Below are positions 60,791 through 64,000 of a stretch of DNA of 64,000 bases, piece after piece (positions within the stretch are counted from its first letter, which is position 1; the number at the start of each line of letters is the position of its first letter). The position numbers were made by a program, and so were the translations under genes. Under the pieces are notes generated by a model, which saw nothing but the letters and a program-made list of their open reading frames with translations, was not told the origin of the DNA and made no database searches. Source of the stretch: Komagataeibacter saccharivorans. GTDB lineage: Bacteria; Pseudomonadota; Alphaproteobacteria; Acetobacterales; Acetobacteraceae. The stretch is taken from positions 1-64,000 of the forward strand of contig NZ_NKTY01000002.1 of NCBI RefSeq assembly GCF_003207825.1, written 5' to 3'.

Positions 60791-61921
60791 TCAGATATAG
60801 TGTTCCTGAATCGGCTTCAGGCCATTGAAACCGGTCGAGCAGTAGGTGGAGACATACGCCCCGGTGGACAGCAGTTCGATCCGGTCCCCCGACTCCAGCG
60901 CCAGCGGCAGGGCGTAGGGGGTCTTTTCATACATGATGTCCGCACCGTCACAGGTCGGGCCTGCAATAGCGACGGGACCGGTTTCCATACCGTCATGCGA
61001 CGTGCGGATACCGTAGCGGATGGCTTCGCCCTCGGTCTCGGCCAGGCCACCGAAACGACCGATATCGAGATAGACCCAGCGCACGCCGTCATTCATGCCG
61101 CGACGGCTGACCAGCACCACTTCCGAGGAAACGACGCCCGCGTCACCCACCATGAAACGGCCCGGCTCCACGATCATTTCCGGCAGGTCATTGCCGAAAT
61201 GCTCGGTCATGGCGTGGCTGATCGCCAGCGCGAAACGGTCGATGCCCGGCACGTCATCACGATAGCGGATGGGGAATCCACCGCCCAGATTGACCATGCG
61301 CAGGTCCAGCCCGGCTGCCTTCAGGTCGGTAAACAGCATGCCCACGCGGGCGATCGCCGCTTCATAGGCACCGGTTTCCGTCTGCTGGCTACCGACATGG
61401 AAGGACAGGCCATACGGGTCCAGACCAAGGTCACGGGCACGCAGCATGAGGTCACGCGCATTGTCCAGCGTGGTGCCGAACTTGCGTGACAGCGGCCAGT
61501 CCGCACCCTCGTTTTCCACGATCAGGCGGCAGTAGACGCGGGACCCCGGCGCGTGGCGGGCCAGCTTGTCCAGTTCTTCCGCGCAGTCAAAGGCGAACAT
61601 GTCCACCCCTGCCTGATAGGCGCGGGCGATGTTGCTGGCCTTCTTGACCGTGTTGCCGAACGAGATGTCGGCCGCGCGGGCACCGGCTTCGAGGCACATG
61701 GAAATCTCTTCCCACGAGGCGGCGTCGAATGCCGACCCCAGCCCCACGAGGCGGCGCAGGATGGCGTTGGCGGGATTGGCCTTGACGGCGTAGTAGATCC
61801 GGGCCAGCGGCAGCGCTTCGCGCAGCGCGCGATAGCGTTCTTCCACCCGGTCAACGTCAACGACAAGGCATGGCGTTGCAGGAGCCTGCTCAGCCAGATA
61901 ACGAGCGATTTTGGGAGTCAT
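60791..61921 (-). CDS. Fold-III PLP ornithine (ornithine/lysine) decarboxylase
   Basis: 376 residues from ATG 61921. The eukaryotic-type barrel fold shows Lys47 in YAVKANP (Schiff base with PLP), FGNTVKKASNI, SFHVGSQQ, LGGGFP, EPGRF and the C-terminal Cys324-Asp325 of GPTCDGAD, the active-site loop donated by the partner subunit. This pattern matches ornithine/lysine decarboxylases making putrescine or cadaverine; arginine or diaminopimelate decarboxylases are longer or differ. The upstream 277 bp hold an unusual leader. Its stop is followed by a strong hairpin. Confidence 0.9.
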   Translation of the reverse strand: MTPKIARYLAEQAPATPCLVVDVDRVEERYRALREALPLARIYYAVKANPANAILRRLVGLGSAFDAASWEEISMCLEAGARAADISFGNTVKKASNIARAYQAGVDMFAFDCAEELDKLARHAPGSRVYCRLIVENEGADWPLSRKFGTTLDNARDLMLRARDLGLDPYGLSFHVGSQQTETGAYEAAIARVGMLFTDLKAAGLDLRMVNLGGGFPIRYRDDVPGIDRFALAISHAMTEHFGNDLPEMIVEPGRFMVGDAGVVSSEVVLVSRRGMNDGVRWVYLDIGRFGGLAETEGEAIRYGIRTSHDGMETGPVAIAGPTCDGADIMYEKTPYALPLALESGDRIELLSTGAYVSTYCSTGFNGLKPIQEHYI

Positions 61922-62124
61922 CGCACCCAAATCCCTTCTGTTCTGCCGCCCGGATGAATACAATTCTGGAATTGCACAAACGGACAGATGTTGCGAAACG
62001 GTCTAACGGACCAGCGACCAATAAGGACCCCCACCTGCGTGGCAGCCCGATTGCCAGAACGCTTGACGTCGTTGCGTAACCTCAGAGGGCCAGTGGCACG
62101 TGCGTTGTTGCGTAGGGAGCGCAT
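61918..62124 (-). CDS. Possible upstream ORF coupled to the decarboxylase gene
   Basis: A 68-codon frame from ATG 62124 whose TGA overlaps the decarboxylase ATG (ATGA). The predicted peptide is Arg-rich (RSLRNNARATGPLRLR) with an aromatic stretch (RPFRNICPFVQFQ). It has no good ribosome-binding site and shows no known domain. Chance open frames are common in GC-rich DNA, so its reality is uncertain. Confidence 0.3.
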   Translation of the reverse strand: MRSLRNNARATGPLRLRNDVKRSGNRAATQVGVLIGRWSVRPFRNICPFVQFQNCIHPGGRTEGIWVR

Positions 62125-62198
62125 ATGCGGACAATACGCGCGTGACGCAATAGAAAAATTATTCCTATGGAAGGTTTTTCATTTAGGGTCGGGGGATC

Positions 62199-63257
62199 GT
62201 GGCACAATCTCCACAGCCGCCACCCACCCGATCGCCTGCACGGCCTGACGGGTCAATTACCAGCATACAGGACACGAAGCCCGCATTGATTGGTTCCTCC
62301 TCTACCCAGATTGATATGACGGACATGCCCCCGCCCGCCCCATCGCTGCCCAATTTCTCCATGCAGCAGGTCAGGAAGGTGCTGCGGCAGGTGCTGCGCA
62401 ACATCATATCCGACCAGATCACGCTGGCAGCGGCGGGGTGCGCCTTCTACGCCACGCTTTCGCTGTTTCCTGCCATGAGTACGCTGATCTCGCTGTACGG
62501 GCTGCTGTTCGATCCGCAGACGGTGGAACCGCAGCTTGTGGTGCTGCGCAACCTGCTGCCGCCTTCCGCCTATGACATGATCGGCGCGCGCATCCACCTT
62601 CTGGTGGCCGAATCGCATTCCTCGCTCACGCTCAACCTGATCGTATCGACCACCATCGCCACATGGTCGGCATCGGCTGCCACGCGCTCGCTCATCATGG
62701 CGATGAATGTTGCCTACAACACCCCGGAAACCCGAAGCTTCCTGCGGTTCCAGGCCATGGGCATGGCGCTGACGTTCTGCTCCATCTGTGGCGGCATCCT
62801 GACACTGGCGCTGATGGTGGCGCTGCCGTTCCTTCTGGATTACCTGCCGCAGCGGCTGAATCTGGCGGCCCCGCCGGGTTCGGTGGAACTGCTGGTGCGG
62901 ATGGGTGGCCCCATCCTCATGCTGCTGTTCGTGCTGTCGCTGTGTTCGGTCCTGTACCGATTCGGACCCAACCGGCCCCATACCTACTGGCGCTGCATCC
63001 TGCCCGGTTCGGTCGGGGCGACGGTGCTGTGGCTGCTGTCATCGGTGGGTTTTTCCTATTACGTCAGCCACATCGCGGGCTACAGCGTGACCTATGGGCC
63101 GCTGGGGGCGTTCATCGCCATCATGATGTGGTTTTACGTATCGGCCTATGTCGTGCTGCTGGGCGCGGAACTGAACGCGGGGCTGGAAATCGAACTGAAG
63201 CTGCGCTGCTCACCTGAAAAGACGATGGAAGGCTGGACAAAGCACCAGCGCCTGTAA
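62199..63257 (+). CDS. YihY/BrkB-family inner-membrane protein
   Basis: 352 residues from GTG 62199 (purine run GGGGGA just before); ATG 62316 would drop a Pro/Ser-rich disordered tail of 39 residues. Six or more membrane helices are visible. The family core is DQITLAAAGCAFYATLSLFPAM, the YGLLFDPQTV region, GSVGATVLWLLSSVGFSYYVSHIAGYSVTYGPLGAFIAIMMWFYVSAYVVLLGAELNA. The family was once called tRNA-processing RNase BN in error; its function is unknown. It is divergent from the decarboxylase gene. Confidence 0.9.
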   Translation: MAQSPQPPPTRSPARPDGSITSIQDTKPALIGSSSTQIDMTDMPPPAPSLPNFSMQQVRKVLRQVLRNIISDQITLAAAGCAFYATLSLFPAMSTLISLYGLLFDPQTVEPQLVVLRNLLPPSAYDMIGARIHLLVAESHSSLTLNLIVSTTIATWSASAATRSLIMAMNVAYNTPETRSFLRFQAMGMALTFCSICGGILTLALMVALPFLLDYLPQRLNLAAPPGSVELLVRMGGPILMLLFVLSLCSVLYRFGPNRPHTYWRCILPGSVGATVLWLLSSVGFSYYVSHIAGYSVTYGPLGAFIAIMMWFYVSAYVVLLGAELNAGLEIELKLRCSPEKTMEGWTKHQRL

Positions 63258-63293
63258 CAGCCGGGCGGCTTCACGGCACCCGCCGGGGGCAGG

Positions 63294-63317
63294 CCGGTCC
63301 GGTCCGGGCAGGACCGG
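63294..63317. repeat. Hairpin downstream of the YihY-like gene
   Basis: A 7-bp stem (63294-63300 with 63311-63317) with a 10-nt loop and no T-tract, in the 217-bp gap between the YihY-like and RlpA-like genes. Nothing else is seen in that gap. Confidence 0.4.
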
Positions 63318-63474
63318 AATATCTGCCTGCGCAGTCCATCCACGGCTCTTTGCAGCCAACTTACCCACCGGCCACCTGAAATCGGTGATGTACGGAGCGG
63401 AACAGGACAGCCCTGAAAACCGGCTGCCATTCAGGAAACGTGAAAAATCCCGCTACCAGCACACCACGGACGCT

Positions 63475-63990
63475 TCAGCGCGGTGCGCTGGCGACTTCAT
63501 CCTCAGGTCGTGCGGGTTCTATGGCGACGGGCGATGTGCCAGCGCCCAGCATGCCAAGCTGGCGCGCAGCCTCCGGTGAGAGATCAATGATGCGGTGGCC
63601 ATGAAACGGCCCGCGATCATTCACCCGGACCACCACCGAACGCCCCGTCCGCATGGAACGCACGCGCAGACGGGTGCCGAGTGGCAGCAGGGGGTGCGCC
63701 GCCGTCAGCGCATCAGGATCGAATGTTTCACCCGATGCCGTGGCACGGGACATTTTTCCACCCGTACTATACCAGCTTGCCATGCCATGCTGGTGCCAGT
63801 TTTCGGGAACGGATGTCATCACAGGCGACCGGACCACGCCCCGCGCATGTTCATGCGTCGTTGCACAGGCAGCATGCTCGGTGCCCGACGCAACGAACAG
63901 AAGACATGTAACCACAACCGAACACACAAACCGCGCCGCGCCGTGACTCGCCTCCTCATCACCACGTCGGTGATCGGGATACCCTGTCAT
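63475..63990 (-). CDS. rlpA: RlpA-like septal-ring lytic transglycosylase family protein
   Basis: 171 residues from ATG 63990, near the window edge, so a longer N-terminus cannot be excluded. A hydrophobic signal segment (VCSVVVTCLLFVASG) is followed by a double-psi beta-barrel domain (HGMASWYSTGGKMSRATASGETFDP, HPLLPLGTRLRV, VVVRVNDRGPFHGHRIIDLSPEAARQLGM), the RlpA core that can cleave glycan strands without stem peptides. No C-terminal SPOR domain is present. No lipobox Cys is obvious at the predicted cleavage site. Confidence 0.9.
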   Translation of the reverse strand: MTGYPDHRRGDEEASHGAARFVCSVVVTCLLFVASGTEHAACATTHEHARGVVRSPVMTSVPENWHQHGMASWYSTGGKMSRATASGETFDPDALTAAHPLLPLGTRLRVRSMRTGRSVVVRVNDRGPFHGHRIIDLSPEAARQLGMLGAGTSPVAIEPARPEDEVASAPR

Positions 63991-64000
63991 TCGTGCCGTA

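Overview
The window is a stretch of high-GC alphaproteobacterial chromosome. The gene content points to an acetic acid bacterium (Acetobacteraceae), most likely of the Komagataeibacter/Gluconacetobacter type. Indicators are a cyclic-di-GMP phosphodiesterase/diguanylate cyclase tandem like those controlling cellulose synthesis, a complete 2-oxoglutarate dehydrogenase plus succinate dehydrogenase, an ornithine-lipid acyltransferase next to Fur, a Ros/MucR regulator, and the collinear rimP-nusA-ylxR-infB-rbfA / truB-rpsO-pnp block. The genus is inferred from content and not proven. I saw no insertion sequences, prophage, CRISPR arrays, rRNA or tRNA genes.

Layout. 1-2.1 kb: the tail of an EAL protein and a PAS-GGDEF-EAL diguanylate cyclase. 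2.1-8.2 kb (minus): the 2-oxoglutarate dehydrogenase operon sucA-sucB-lpd, where E3 carries its own lipoyl domain. 8.5-13.7 kb: zapE, an AhpD-like protein, a 2OG-Fe(II) oxygenase, two small exported proteins and zwf. 14-18.8 kb: asd and the sdhCDAB operon. 18.9-26.3 kb: a tyrosine-phosphatase-like protein, an XRE regulator, lnt, olsB, fur, a Ros/MucR regulator, a TusA-like protein, rimI, tsaB, a nitroreductase and a NifU-like protein. 26.5-31.4 kb (minus): a two-component pair, then a TonB-like/ExbB/TPR cluster without ExbD. 31.6-40.6 kb: prfB with a programmed +1 frameshift, a class A penicillin-binding protein, an aldo/keto reductase, hrcA divergent from rph-rdgB, and a nitronate-monooxygenase-like enzyme. 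40.7-51.6 kb: pnp, rpsO, truB, then rbfA, infB, ylxR, nusA and rimP, interrupted by one oppositely oriented MCE-domain gene. 51.8-54.8 kb: an unrecognised three-gene membrane module built round a membrane-anchored ClpB-D2-like AAA+ ATPase. 54.8-64 kb: a LysR regulator, acnA, ccmAB, a CopC-like protein, a fold-III decarboxylase with a long leader, a YihY/BrkB membrane protein and an RlpA-like protein.

The metabolic genes cover central carbon flow: zwf for pentose phosphate entry; acnA, sucA-sucB-lpd and sdhCDAB for a working oxidative TCA branch. The 40-52 kb block covers translation initiation, ribosome maturation and RNA turnover. The best candidate for an undescribed system is the 51.8-54.8 kb AAA+ membrane module. 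Other points worth checking are the coupled uORF before the decarboxylase, the ATG-less start of ccmA, the ExbB cluster without ExbD, and the degenerate EAL domain of the diguanylate cyclase.
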